The notes: generated by a model from the letters alone, not told the origin. Positions 1 to 8,337 are shown, counted from the stretch's first letter. The stretch: 64,000 nucleotides of DNA from DATJMJ01 sp035503915 (GCA_035503915.1 DATJSU010000053.1:1-64000); one strand, 5' to 3'. Numbers and translations are program-made.

Positions 1-4
1 GCTT

Positions 5-23
5 AGTTACAGTTGAGTTACAG
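5..23. repeat. Two AGTTACAG direct repeats, 11 bp apart
   Basis: AGTTACAG occurs at 5-12 and again at 16-23, so the copies are one helical turn apart. Direct repeats with 11-bp spacing are the usual binding architecture of OmpR/PhoB-family response regulators. A related pair (GTAACAGC, same spacing) lies at 2847-2865 before the lipoprotein/efflux operon, and the TCS genes between encode an OmpR-type regulator. The gene this pair would control is probably outside the window or is the tRNA side; that is not visible here. Confidence 0.4.
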
Positions 24-84
24 TAGAGGCGCAAACGGGAGGGTACGGGATGCCGCTCACCCATCCCGAACAGGTATTTCTTTG

Positions 85-158
85 TCGGGCGGGCGGGACT
101 TGAACCCGCGACCCCCAGACCCCCAGTCTGGTGCGCTACCAAACTGCGCCACCGCCCG
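85..158 (-). tRNA. tRNA-Pro (anticodon GGG)
   Basis: Read on the minus strand, the sequence folds as a full cloverleaf of 74 nt without encoded CCA. The acceptor stem is CGGGCGG paired with CCGCCCG. The anticodon stem is CCAGA/TCTGG around the loop CTGGGGG, which gives anticodon GGG. The T arm is GCGGG-TTCAAGT-CCCGC. GGG reads proline codons CCC and CCU. No CCA is encoded at the 3' end. A 7-bp hairpin (46-52 with 62-68) lies just downstream in the direction of transcription, but no U-tract follows it. Confidence 0.95.
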
Positions 159-212
159 GGTGGTGCGAAGGACGAGGCTACCAGGGTGAGGCCTCCCCCT
201 AACGTCCTCGGT

Positions 213-530
213 TCAAATGTGCTTGGGTAACCATTCGATGAGCCAGTAGATGCGGTAGACCATGTAGACGGTCACTCCGACTACTAATAGCTTGAAGTGC
301 CACGGAGCCCCCTTCGTGCGGGTTAGAGCTGCTTGTCCTCCGGCCCCCGGCAACTCTGTTCGCGGGTCGCCGTCATCGATGGCGCTCACCTCTTGTTTGC
401 GGAGGTTCTCTTGCTTATGGAGGGCGTCACCTGCCGGGAGCACCCGACCACACGTGGGGCAAAGGCCACCCTTGGGCAGCTCTGGAGGGTTCCAAAACCT
501 GCTGCAATCGTCGCACCAGGGCATCAGCAA
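213..530 (-). CDS. Small zinc-ribbon protein with C-terminal membrane anchor
   Basis: This 105-residue protein has two Cys pairs near its N-terminus (CDDC at residues 6-9 and CPTC at about 24-27), which would form a zinc ribbon. A charged low-complexity linker follows, then one hydrophobic segment at roughly residues 80-100 that would anchor it as a tail-anchored membrane protein. The zinc ribbon would face the cytoplasm. I do not recognise the family. The gene is divergent from the sensor kinase at 749 and next to tRNA-Pro. The organised zinc motif and the clean TM segment argue that it is a real gene, not a chance frame. Confidence 0.65.
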   Translation of the reverse strand: MLMPWCDDCSRFWNPPELPKGGLCPTCGRVLPAGDALHKQENLRKQEVSAIDDGDPRTELPGAGGQAALTRTKGAPWHFKLLVVGVTVYMVYRIYWLIEWLPKHI

Positions 531-748
531 GAGCCTCTTGGACGAGCGGCGACAGCCACGACCAACAGGCTACGGCGAGCGCTGCACAGGCCGTTGCCAC
601 ACGCCGGCAAGAAGCAGCGAAACGCCCATGACAACACCCGCCGCCGTGACAGGGCTCTGCACACCCTTCGTTGTGCGGTCAGGGTGGTAACACGAAGCAA
701 ACAAGGACCGTTAACCCCTTGTTACTAGACAAAGCGCACGCTGGGGAG

Positions 749-2185
749 ATGGAGGGCAAGCCGCTGCTCGCGCCGCGCAGCTGGCTCCACCTTCCACGGC
801 GCACGGTCCGCTTGCGGCTCACTGCGCTCTACGGGATGCTCTTTCTTGCCTCGGGCGCGGCCCTTCTCGCCCTCACGTACGGCTTGCTCGCGAACCAAAG
901 AGTGGGCGCCACGTTCAATGTGCTCCGGGGACCGGACGGCGCGCTCACGGCCATAAGCGCCAGGGCCCCGACCAGGACGGAACTATTGAAGTTCGCCCAG
1001 TGCATGGACGCGCACGGAGCCAACGTCGCTGTCAGTGTCGACAAGGGCGGCGCCAACATTCAAGTCTCGCAGCGCACTACGACAACCCCTGCGTTCCGCG
1101 CGGCTTCGCAGACCTGCGTCCAGGACCTTGGCGTCCAGGTCGCGCCCCTCCCGTTCCAGGCCCTGGCTTACTCTTACGCCGCGGGAGCGGGGAACAAACA
1201 GGCTGCAGGCCCACTGCCTCCCGGCGTCGTCCAGCGAGGCGTCATTGCTTCCCTGTCCGCCGTAGTCGACCGGGACAGGTTCCTGCTCGAAGGTGGCATC
1301 GCCCTCGGCCTCATGGCTTTTGTTTCCATAGGGCTCGGCTGGGTCATGGCAGGGCGGGCTCTTCGCCCGTTGCGGACCATGACCGCCTCGGCACGGCAAA
1401 TATCGGAAGACAACCTCCACGAACGCCTCGCCGTCGGCGGTCCTGCGGACGAGATGCGGGACCTAGGCGAGACGATCAATGGCCTGTTGGCTCGCCTCGA
1501 GCGTGCGTTCGAGAGCCAACGCCGGTTTGTCGCCAACGCCTCGCACGAACTTAGGACGCCGCTCGCGATGATGCGGACATCGCTCGACGTGGCGCTCGGC
1601 AAGCCTCAACCAAGGGAAGAGGTCAAAGTCCTTGCCACGAAGCTCGAAGAGGGCCTGGACCAGGCCGACCGCCTCCTCGACGGCCTATTAGTCCTGGCCC
1701 GTGCGCAACGTGGGGCCATCGGGGACATATCAGAGGTGCCGCTCGAAGGTCTCGTGGGCGACGCTCTCGGTGCCCACAGGACGGAGATATTGCGGCTCGG
1801 CCTCAGCGTGCAGAACGACAGCGTCCCCGCTGAAGTGATGGGAAATGAAACGCTCCTCGCGCGTATGGTCTTCAACCTCGTAGACAATGCGATAAGGCAC
1901 AATGTGAGAGGGGGCCTGGTCCACGTCTTCAACGACGGTGACGGCCACATGGCGCGCCTTGTGGTCGCCAACAGCGGCGCCCTGATCGAACAAAGCAGGA
2001 TTTCCGAGCTCGGCGAACCTTTTCGCCGCTTGGGGACCGAACGTGTCGCGAACGGCAACGGCGCCGGGCTAGGCCTCTCCATTGTGCGCGCGATCGCAGA
2101 AGCTCACGGAGGCTCGCTTCGTTTCGAGGCGCGCCCCGAAGGAGGGCTGATCACTATCGTGAAGCTGCCCCAGGCGCCCCTATGA
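749..2185 (+). CDS. Two-component sensor histidine kinase with CMxxHG extracellular domain
   Basis: The protein has about 478 residues. TM1 spans roughly 22-48, an extracellular domain lies at 50-178, and TM2 is at 180-202. HAMP follows at about 203-255. HisKA has the phospho-acceptor H266 in ASHELRTP. The HATPase domain has the N-box NLVDNAIRHN (376-385) and a G-box ending GAGLGLS (438-444). The extracellular domain contains C85-M86-x-x-H89-G90 and C123, matching the repeat in the lipoprotein at 3091. The stop overlaps the response regulator start (ATGA), so the pair is translationally coupled. The start at ATG 749 is uncertain: its GGGGAG motif lies almost directly before the ATG, and a TTG at about 718 with AAGGA upstream is an alternative. 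Confidence 0.9.
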   Translation: MEGKPLLAPRSWLHLPRRTVRLRLTALYGMLFLASGAALLALTYGLLANQRVGATFNVLRGPDGALTAISARAPTRTELLKFAQCMDAHGANVAVSVDKGGANIQVSQRTTTTPAFRAASQTCVQDLGVQVAPLPFQALAYSYAAGAGNKQAAGPLPPGVVQRGVIASLSAVVDRDRFLLEGGIALGLMAFVSIGLGWVMAGRALRPLRTMTASARQISEDNLHERLAVGGPADEMRDLGETINGLLARLERAFESQRRFVANASHELRTPLAMMRTSLDVALGKPQPREEVKVLATKLEEGLDQADRLLDGLLVLARAQRGAIGDISEVPLEGLVGDALGAHRTEILRLGLSVQNDSVPAEVMGNETLLARMVFNLVDNAIRHNVRGGLVHVFNDGDGHMARLVVANSGALIEQSRISELGEPFRRLGTERVANGNGAGLGLSIVRAIAEAHGGSLRFEARPEGGLITIVKLPQAPL

Positions 2186-2838
2186 GGGTCCTGGTCGTAG
2201 AGGACGTCCGCCGCCTCGCCGACGACATCGCAGAAGGGTTGCGCGACCAGGGGATTGCAGCTGACATCGCCTATGACGGCCTAGAAGCGCTCAGCAAGCT
2301 TGATGTCAACAGCTACGACGTCGTGGTACTGGACCGGGACTTGCCCGGGGTTCATGGCGATGTCGTCTGTCGCACCGTAGCCGAACAAGAAAACCAGGCG
2401 ATGGTACTGATGCTGACGGCGTCTGGAGCTCCCGGCGAGCGAGTCGCAGGCCTTGGTTTGGGCGCCGATGACTACTTGACAAAACCGTTCCATTTCCCCG
2501 AACTTGTTCTGCGCGTGCGGGCTCTTGGGCGGCGCAAGCCCACCGCTCAGCCCCGCGTACTGCGGGTACGCGGGCTTGTCCTCGACCCCCTCCGGCGAAC
2601 GGTCAGCCGAGACAGCCGTGAAGTCGAGCTCTCCGTGAAAGAGCTTGCCGTGTTGGAAGCCTTGATGAGCATGAGCCCTGCTTACATGAGCGCGGAAGAC
2701 CTTTTGGAGAAGGTATGGGACGAAAATGCCGACCCCTTCACGAAAACTGTCCAGGTGACGATCGGCAGGCTTCGGCGCAAGCTCGGGGAGCCACCCATTA
2801 TCGAAACCTTGCCTGGTGCCGGCTACCGTATCCAGTGA
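2182..2838 (+). CDS. OmpR-family response regulator
   Basis: This 218-residue protein has an N-terminal receiver domain, with acidic pocket residues in VVEDVRR, a probable phospho-Asp near residue 52 in VVLDRDLPG, and the conserved Lys in LTKPF. A C-terminal winged-helix DNA-binding domain of Trans_reg_C type ends in QVTIGRLRRKLG and GAGYRIQ. It is the cognate partner of the upstream kinase, whose stop codon it overlaps. Its likely targets include the 11-bp-spaced direct repeats at 2847-2865, immediately after its own stop and upstream of the lipoprotein/efflux genes. That assignment is inference from repeat spacing and position. Confidence 0.93.
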   Translation: MRVLVVEDVRRLADDIAEGLRDQGIAADIAYDGLEALSKLDVNSYDVVVLDRDLPGVHGDVVCRTVAEQENQAMVLMLTASGAPGERVAGLGLGADDYLTKPFHFPELVLRVRALGRRKPTAQPRVLRVRGLVLDPLRRTVSRDSREVELSVKELAVLEALMSMSPAYMSAEDLLEKVWDENADPFTKTVQVTIGRLRRKLGEPPIIETLPGAGYRIQ

Positions 2839-2846
2839 CCCTGGCA

Positions 2847-2865
2847 GTAACAGCCAAGTAACAGC
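2847..2865 (+). promoter_or_regulatory. Candidate response-regulator operator (GTAACAGC direct repeats)
   Basis: GTAACAGC is present at 2847-2854 and 2858-2865, 11 bp apart, with a related GTGTTACCC at about 2879-2887. This is the spacing expected for tandem binding of an OmpR-type dimer. The 2839-3090 gap separates the two-component genes from the lipoprotein. It also carries a second direct repeat, GCTTACCT, at 3041-3048 and 3053-3060, close to the lipoprotein start. Related GTTAC words flank the kinase start (about 685-725) and the window's first bases. Binding is inferred, not shown. Confidence 0.45.
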
Positions 2866-3090
2866 TGCTGTTCCCACCGTGTTACCCAAAGGGGTGTACC
2901 ACAGTCTTATGCTCCAACGCCCTACGCTGTGGGTGTCAAGCGCGATCGTCCCGTCCACGACCATGGCTCCCTCGGGCGCTCCGGCGGGCACAGCGGGCGT
3001 GGGCTGGGGCAGCAGCTCGCCAATGTCGGTCACGTGCGTGGCTTACCTAGTAGCTTACCTCGTATGTAGACTCGTCTCAACAGGAGCCCC

Positions 3091-3684
3091 ATGACCAAAC
3101 CCCGAACAACCCCAAAAGCTCGTGGCCGAGCCATATTCATCCTCATGGGTACAGGTACTCTTGCGTTCGCTGTGGCGGCGTGCGGTAGCAGCCCGCAATC
3201 GGTGGCGCACATCGGCTCGACTTCTTCGACCACGACTGCTGCTGCGGCCGCAGCGCCAACTGCATCGGGCCCCTCGCCAGCCGATATCGGCTCCAAGATC
3301 GAAAAGTTCGTCTCTTGCATGCGCTCCCACGGAGTGGCGGACTTCCCGAGCCCGATCATCGGCGGCGGAAAAGTTGGCCTCGTGATAACACCGGCGATCG
3401 CGCAAAACCCCAAGTTTGCGACGGCTCAGGCCGCGTGCCGTTATTTGCTGCCGGCGCGCCTGCAAGGCCCGAGCATCACGCCTGCTGACCAGCAGGACTA
3501 CCTAAAAGGCGCTGCATGCATGCGGGCGCATGGGATCCCTAACTTCCCGGACCCGGTCTTCGGGGGACAACAAGGCGTCGATTTCCCCATTCCAACAGGG
3601 ATGAACACCAGCTCGCAGCAGTTCGTCGGAGCGCGCCAGATCTGCGAAAAACTCATACCGGCCGGCCTCCCCTACAGCAACTGA
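3091..3684 (+). CDS. Lipoprotein with two CMxxHG/Cys repeats
   Basis: This 197-residue protein has a lipoprotein signal (basic N-terminus, hydrophobic stretch, lipobox AVAAC with C31), a Ser/Thr/Ala-rich linker to about 65, and then two copies of one domain. Copy 1 has C76-M77-x-x-H80-G81 and C116. Copy 2 has C143-M144-x-x-H147-G148 and C185. Both also carry FPxP and F-x-x-A-x-x-x-C signatures. The paired Cys and His could bind a metal or form a disulfide; the ligand is unknown. The start is supported by AGGAG 6 bases upstream of the ATG. The gene sits one base before the efflux adaptor, so it is likely an accessory subunit or ligand sensor of that transporter. Confidence 0.85.
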   Translation: MTKPRTTPKARGRAIFILMGTGTLAFAVAACGSSPQSVAHIGSTSSTTTAAAAAAPTASGPSPADIGSKIEKFVSCMRSHGVADFPSPIIGGGKVGLVITPAIAQNPKFATAQAACRYLLPARLQGPSITPADQQDYLKGAACMRAHGIPNFPDPVFGGQQGVDFPIPTGMNTSSQQFVGARQICEKLIPAGLPYSN

Positions 3685-3685
3685 C

Positions 3686-6271
3686 ATGAGCACGAGCACC
3701 CACATGGGCACCCCGGAACTGGGGACCAATGGCAGCAACGACGGCATAACGGGCAAAAAGCGGCGTCGTCGCCTCTTGGCCCTTGTCGTTGGCATTGCAG
3801 TACTGGTCGCCGCCGGTGCCGTGGTCTTGGTGACCAACCCCTTCTCTGGAGGCAACAACAACAATTCTGGCGTGAGCGACAACGCTTACCCGATCTCGTA
3901 CCAAAGCGTGGTGCAACAACCTCTTTCGTCCCAGACGGAGGTCCAAGGCACGCTCACTTATGCGAGTGGCAACAACAGTGCGGTTTCGCTCGCTGTCGTC
4001 TTGCCGGCGGGTACCGCGACCTCTGCTCTCACGCAGGCCAAGCAGCAAGTGAGCAGCGCCGAACAAGTGCTCGCGGCCGACCGCACAGCGCTCGCTTCGA
4101 CGCTGGAAGCAAACGCAGGTTCTCTGATGCAGGCCGAACAGGAAGTCTCGACGGCCGAGGCGACCCTGGCGGCCGACGAACAGGCGCTTGGTACCGGCGG
4201 GCAATCAAACACAGAGGCAGCTAGCCAAGCGCGCGAAGAACTCGCCACGGCTGAGCAAACGCTCAAAGGTGACAAGGCCGCTCTTTTTACCGCGAACCAG
4301 TCCAATTCGGAGTCGGTTTCCCAAGCTGCGGCGCAGGTTGCCACCGCCCGGTCGACCTTGGCAACCGACCAAGGAGCGCTGAAGAGCGCCGACCAAGCCA
4401 ATGCAGAAGCGCTCGCGCAGGCCGAGCAGCAGGTTGCCACCGCCCGGTCGACCTTGGCAACCGACAAGGGGGCGCTGACAACCACTCAACAGTCCAACAC
4501 CGAGGCCCTGGAGCAGGCCGAAGCCCAGGTTGCAACGGCACAATCGACGCTCTCCAGCGACAAGTCGACCCTTGGCTCCGACCAGGCGACGCTTTCTGCG
4601 GATGAGCAAAAGGAGGCGGTGGATTGCCGAGCGGGCGCGGCGGGAGCTTCTCACCCTGGTGCGGGATCTCCATCGCCGACCACGGGCTCGAGCGCTTGCG
4701 CAACCGACATGTCGCAGGTGGCGACCGAGCAGTCAACGGTGAACAGCGACGAGCAGAAAGTGAGCGCAGATGAGGCCGCTCTCACCACAGCCGAACAGGG
4801 TGTCGCGTCCACCAAGACCCATAACGCTCAGTCCGTGCAGACGGCACAGTCGCAACTGACAGCGGCTCAGGGCGCACTCACCACAGCCGAACAGGGTGTC
4901 GCCTCCACCAAGACCCATAACGCTCAGTCCGCGCAGACCGCACAGTCGCAACTGACAGCGGCTCAGGCCGCACTCACCACAGCCGAACAGGGTGTCGCCT
5001 CCACCAAGACCCATAACGCCCAGTCCGCGCAGACGGCACAGTCGCAACTGACAGCGGCTCAGGCTGCTCTCACCACAGCCGAACAGGGTGTCGCCTCCAC
5101 CAAGACCCATAACGCCCAGTCCGTGCAGCAGGCACTCGCAAAGGTCGCGTCCGACCAGGCAGCAGTGGCTGCCGCCGAGGAGAACGTCGCGTCCACGAAA
5201 ACACACAACTCTCAGTCCACTCAACAAGCACAGACCAAGGTCGATGCCGACAAGGCAGCGGTGACGGCCGCTGAGCAGAACGTCTCCTCAACCAACACCC
5301 ACAACCAGCAATCAACCGAGCAAGCGCAGGCGGAAGTGAAGGCGGCGCAATTGGCCCTATCGCAGGACCAGGCGAACCTCGCCACAGACGTGTCGTCGGC
5401 GTCGATCGCGGACGAAACCTCGACCTACACGTCCCTACCTCAGATCGGCCAGGTCGTCCGGCGGGGCGAGGAGCTCTTTGCCATTAGCGGCCAGCCGGTC
5501 CTCCTGCTCTACGGTCCCCGCCAACCCTGGCGCGCTTTCATCCCAGGCATGTCGCCAGGCCCAGACGTCGCAGAGCTCAACGCCAACCTCTCTGCGCTCG
5601 GGTACGGTGGCCCGCCCGGCGAAGATTTCAGCGCAGCAAGCGAGGCAGCCGTAAAGAAGTTCCAGAGAGCGCATGGCATGGCGCCGACAGGGCAACTGCC
5701 CCTCGGCTCAGTCCTTTTCGAACCGGGCACTTTCCGTGTGACCGCCGTCACGCCAACTGTTGGGGGCAGTGTTAGCGCGGGGCAGGCGGTCCTCGACGGG
5801 ACGCTCATGGCCAGGCAAGTACAAATAGCCCTCGACGCGTCTCAGCAAACGGATATCGCGGTTGGGGACCAGGTCTCGATCGTCATGCCCGACAACAGCA
5901 CCACGCCGGGTGTTGTGTCCTATGTGGGTACCGTCGCTCAAGTCCCCAACAACGACAACGGCAACGGGTCGAGCACCCCGACGATCAATGTTTACGTGAC
6001 CCCGCTTGACCCTGCGGCGACGGGAGACCTCGACCAGCTACCAGTGAACGTCTGGATCACGACTGCGAGCGTGCCGAGCGCCCTGGTCGTCCCCGTAGAT
6101 GCTTTGGTCGCTCTGGCCGGCGGCGGGTACGCGCTCGAGGTGGTGGGCGCCAAGGGTGCTCACCACCTCGTAGCCGTCACGCTTGGCCTTTTCGACGACG
6201 CCGACGGCTTGGTGCAAGTGAGCGGGAGCGGCGTCCATGCAGGCGAGAGCGTCGTGGTCCCGGGCGTATGA
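3686..6271 (+). CDS. Giant coiled-coil efflux adaptor with peptidoglycan-binding domain
   Basis: This 861-residue membrane-fusion-type adaptor has a cytoplasmic N-terminus, one TM at about 30-50, and a short beta segment. A very long Ala/Gln/Ser/Thr-rich helical region spans about 112-572. It is broken by a Gly/Pro/Ser-rich loop at about 311-345 that carries C314 and C338, so it reads as a helical hairpin with arms of about 200 and 225 residues. A PG_binding_1-like domain follows at about 622-675, then MacA-like beta domains. Ordinary MacA/HlyD hairpins are far shorter. It lies between the lipoprotein and a MacB-type ABC ATPase whose start overlaps its stop (ATGA). It probably couples the ABC pump to the cell wall. 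Confidence 0.85.
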   Translation: MSTSTHMGTPELGTNGSNDGITGKKRRRRLLALVVGIAVLVAAGAVVLVTNPFSGGNNNNSGVSDNAYPISYQSVVQQPLSSQTEVQGTLTYASGNNSAVSLAVVLPAGTATSALTQAKQQVSSAEQVLAADRTALASTLEANAGSLMQAEQEVSTAEATLAADEQALGTGGQSNTEAASQAREELATAEQTLKGDKAALFTANQSNSESVSQAAAQVATARSTLATDQGALKSADQANAEALAQAEQQVATARSTLATDKGALTTTQQSNTEALEQAEAQVATAQSTLSSDKSTLGSDQATLSADEQKEAVDCRAGAAGASHPGAGSPSPTTGSSACATDMSQVATEQSTVNSDEQKVSADEAALTTAEQGVASTKTHNAQSVQTAQSQLTAAQGALTTAEQGVASTKTHNAQSAQTAQSQLTAAQAALTTAEQGVASTKTHNAQSAQTAQSQLTAAQAALTTAEQGVASTKTHNAQSVQQALAKVASDQAAVAAAEENVASTKTHNSQSTQQAQTKVDADKAAVTAAEQNVSSTNTHNQQSTEQAQAEVKAAQLALSQDQANLATDVSSASIADETSTYTSLPQIGQVVRRGEELFAISGQPVLLLYGPRQPWRAFIPGMSPGPDVAELNANLSALGYGGPPGEDFSAASEAAVKKFQRAHGMAPTGQLPLGSVLFEPGTFRVTAVTPTVGGSVSAGQAVLDGTLMARQVQIALDASQQTDIAVGDQVSIVMPDNSTTPGVVSYVGTVAQVPNNDNGNGSSTPTINVYVTPLDPAATGDLDQLPVNVWITTASVPSALVVPVDALVALAGGGYALEVVGAKGAHHLVAVTLGLFDDADGLVQVSGSGVHAGESVVVPGV
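4778..5161 (+). repeat. Four tandem 96-bp repeats inside the adaptor gene
   Basis: The 96-bp unit starts at 4778, 4874, 4970 and 5066. The first three copies are nearly identical at the DNA level and the fourth diverges after about 5126. Each unit encodes a 32-residue helical repeat containing TAEQGVASTKTHNAQS. The same period is seen earlier, where a block at about 4335-4370 recurs 96 bp later at about 4431-4466. A period of 32 residues fits a mixed heptad/hendecad coiled coil. Near identity suggests recent duplication and potential copy-number change, which would alter hairpin length. Confidence 0.9.
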
Positions 6272-7032
6272 GCGCGGCCACCCTGGGCTCGGGAACCGAG
6301 CCCGTGTTGAGCCACCCGCAAAGCTCTGCGCCCCCCGTCCTCGAGCTGGAAGGGGTCACCAAGATATATCCAGCTGAACCCCCGGTCCAAGCACTCAAGG
6401 GAGTGAGCTTTTCCGTGCACCAGGGGGAGCTCGTGGCGATAGTGGGGCCCTCGGGCTCTGGCAAGACGACCCTGCTCCACCTCATGGGCACCCTTGACCG
6501 GCCGACCACCGGCACTGTCAGGGTGACCGGGGTGGACGTGGCAAAGCTCACCGACCGCCAGCTCTCGGCGTTGCGGGCGTCCCGGATCGGGTTTGTTTTT
6601 CAGCAGTTCTTCCTGGCCGAGCACCAAAGTAGCCTCGACAACGTCGCCGATGGGCTCCTTTATGCGGGTGCGCCCCTGGTCGAGCGGCGGGCGCGGGCGG
6701 GGGCGGCTTTGGAGAGCGTGGGCCTCGGGGACCGCTTACGAACGCTCCCCACGAAACTTTCTGGGGGGCAGCGCCAAAGGGTCGCCATCGCCCGGGCGAT
6801 CGTCGGCTCGCCCGCAATTGTCCTTGCCGACGAACCTACCGGCAACCTCGACAGCGCGACGGGCAAGTCGATCCTCGACCTTTTTGCAGAGCTCAACCAA
6901 AACGGCGTGACTATCGCTGTCATAACGCACGACCGCTCGATCGCCGAGCGTATGCCAAGGGTTATCGAGACGCTTGACGGGTTGGTTGTCGGAGACACGG
7001 CCGCACCAATGCGGGACGGCGGCCCCACATGA
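6268..7032 (+). CDS. MacB/LolD-type ABC transporter ATPase
   Basis: This 254-residue nucleotide-binding subunit has Walker A GPSGSGKTT, a Q-loop in FVFQQFF, the signature LSGGQRQR, Walker B VLADEPTGNLD and the H-loop in ITHD. The LADEPTGNLD form is typical of the MacB/LolD/FtsE subfamily that works with FtsX-like permeases. The start overlaps the adaptor stop and the stop overlaps the permease start, both as ATGA, so adaptor, ATPase and permease form one translationally coupled unit. It should energise a mechanotransmission pump rather than a channel-type exporter. Confidence 0.95.
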   Translation: MSAATLGSGTEPVLSHPQSSAPPVLELEGVTKIYPAEPPVQALKGVSFSVHQGELVAIVGPSGSGKTTLLHLMGTLDRPTTGTVRVTGVDVAKLTDRQLSALRASRIGFVFQQFFLAEHQSSLDNVADGLLYAGAPLVERRARAGAALESVGLGDRLRTLPTKLSGGQRQRVAIARAIVGSPAIVLADEPTGNLDSATGKSILDLFAELNQNGVTIAVITHDRSIAERMPRVIETLDGLVVGDTAAPMRDGGPT

Positions 7033-8255
7033 ACGGCAATGGGCAAAACAACGGCGCGACCCAGCTCATCCCCGCGCGGCTCCGCCCCAAGGACCTCGTG
7101 CGCTTGGCGAGCATCGGCATCCGCACCCGCAAACTGCGGGCCGGGCTGTCTGCCCTCGGGATCGCAATCGGGGTGGCGGCCATCGTCGCTGTGCTCGGGC
7201 TATCGGCGTCCTCGGAATCGAACTTGCTCACCGAGATCAACAAGCTCGGTACCAATCTGCTGACAGTTACCAACGGCCAGACCCTTTTCGGCCAGACCGC
7301 AGAGCTACCCATCGCGGCACCCGGCATGATCGGCAGGATCGGCCCTGTTTACGACGTCCAGTACACCGGGGCGATCGACAGCGCGAACGCGTTCAAGAAC
7401 CCTTTCGTCCCGAGCGTTGAGACCAACGCGATCACTGTGGACGCCGCCAGCCTGGGGCTCCCAGCGGCCGTTGGCACTACAGTCGCGCAGGGCACATTTT
7501 TGAACGCTGCGACCGAGCAAGAGCCAGTTGCCGTACTGGGCGCCGCCGCCGCCCAGCGCCTCGGTGTCGACGAGGTGCTGCCCGGGCAGAGGATCTGGGT
7601 TGGCAACATGTGGTTTTACGTGGCGGGGATACTCAACCAAGCGGTCCTCGCGCCCGAGATCGACTCGTCGGTGCTGATAGGTTTCCCAGCTGCCGAGACC
7701 TATTTCGACTTCGATGGGCACCCTTCGGAGGTCTACCTGCGGGCCCAGACAGACCAAGTCAACGCCGTCTATTCGGTCCTTGCTGCCACGGCCAACCCGG
7801 AGAACCCCAACGAGGTAGACGTTTCTCAGCCGTCGGCGGCGCTTACGGCGGAGGCTGACGCGAAGGCCGCGCTCAATTCCCTCTTTCTCGGCCTGGGTGC
7901 TGTCTCGCTGCTGGTCGGCGCCGTCGGCGTCGCGAACATCATGGTGATCTCGGTGCTCGAGCGTCGCTCCGAGATCGGGCTGCGGCGCGCCCTCGGGGCG
8001 ACAAAAGGCAACATCCGCGTGCAGTTCATGTCCGAGGCTGTGCTGCTCTCGCTCATCGGCGGCGCGTTTGGTGTCGCGGCCGGTGCGATCTCGACCGCGG
8101 TCTATGCCTCCACCAAGGGCTGGGGCATCGTAGTCCCACCAGTCGCCTGGGGGGGAGGCTTCGGTGCTGCCCTTGCTATCGGCGCGATCGCTGGGCTGAT
8201 GCCGGCGCTCCGCGCAGCCCGGATGGCACCGACCGAGGCGCTCTGGAGCGTGTGA
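7029..8255 (+). CDS. MacB-type ABC transporter permease (FtsX fold)
   Basis: This 408-residue permease has a first TM at about 38-62 (LGIAIGVAAIVAVLGLSA), a large extracytoplasmic MacB_PCD-like domain to about 275, and three C-terminal TMs. The cytoplasmic coupling motif ERRSEIGLRRALGA lies between TM2 and TM3. This is the MacB/FtsX layout with the ATPase on a separate polypeptide. It completes the lipoprotein - adaptor - ATPase - permease set. The substrate is not evident; drug, peptide or lipid extrusion are all possible for this family. Confidence 0.93.
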   Translation: MNGNGQNNGATQLIPARLRPKDLVRLASIGIRTRKLRAGLSALGIAIGVAAIVAVLGLSASSESNLLTEINKLGTNLLTVTNGQTLFGQTAELPIAAPGMIGRIGPVYDVQYTGAIDSANAFKNPFVPSVETNAITVDAASLGLPAAVGTTVAQGTFLNAATEQEPVAVLGAAAAQRLGVDEVLPGQRIWVGNMWFYVAGILNQAVLAPEIDSSVLIGFPAAETYFDFDGHPSEVYLRAQTDQVNAVYSVLAATANPENPNEVDVSQPSAALTAEADAKAALNSLFLGLGAVSLLVGAVGVANIMVISVLERRSEIGLRRALGATKGNIRVQFMSEAVLLSLIGGAFGVAAGAISTAVYASTKGWGIVVPPVAWGGGFGAALAIGAIAGLMPALRAARMAPTEALWSV

Positions 8256-8337
8256 GCGCTCAGGGTCAACCCAACATCCGCTGAGGTGGCGACCAGGCAG
8301 GTAACCTGCAGTTAGTGCTGCCTCAAAGCTGCCTGTC

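Noticed and set aside
46..68. CGGGATG/CATCCCG hairpin after tRNA-Pro as a terminator
   Set aside because: The stem is 7 bp and there is no U-tract after it in the direction of tRNA transcription, so I do not call it a terminator.
2816..3094. Possible small plus-strand gene after the response regulator
   Set aside because: The product is mostly Pro/Ser/Val and lies over the regulator operator region; no Shine-Dalgarno or domain. I read it as intergenic.
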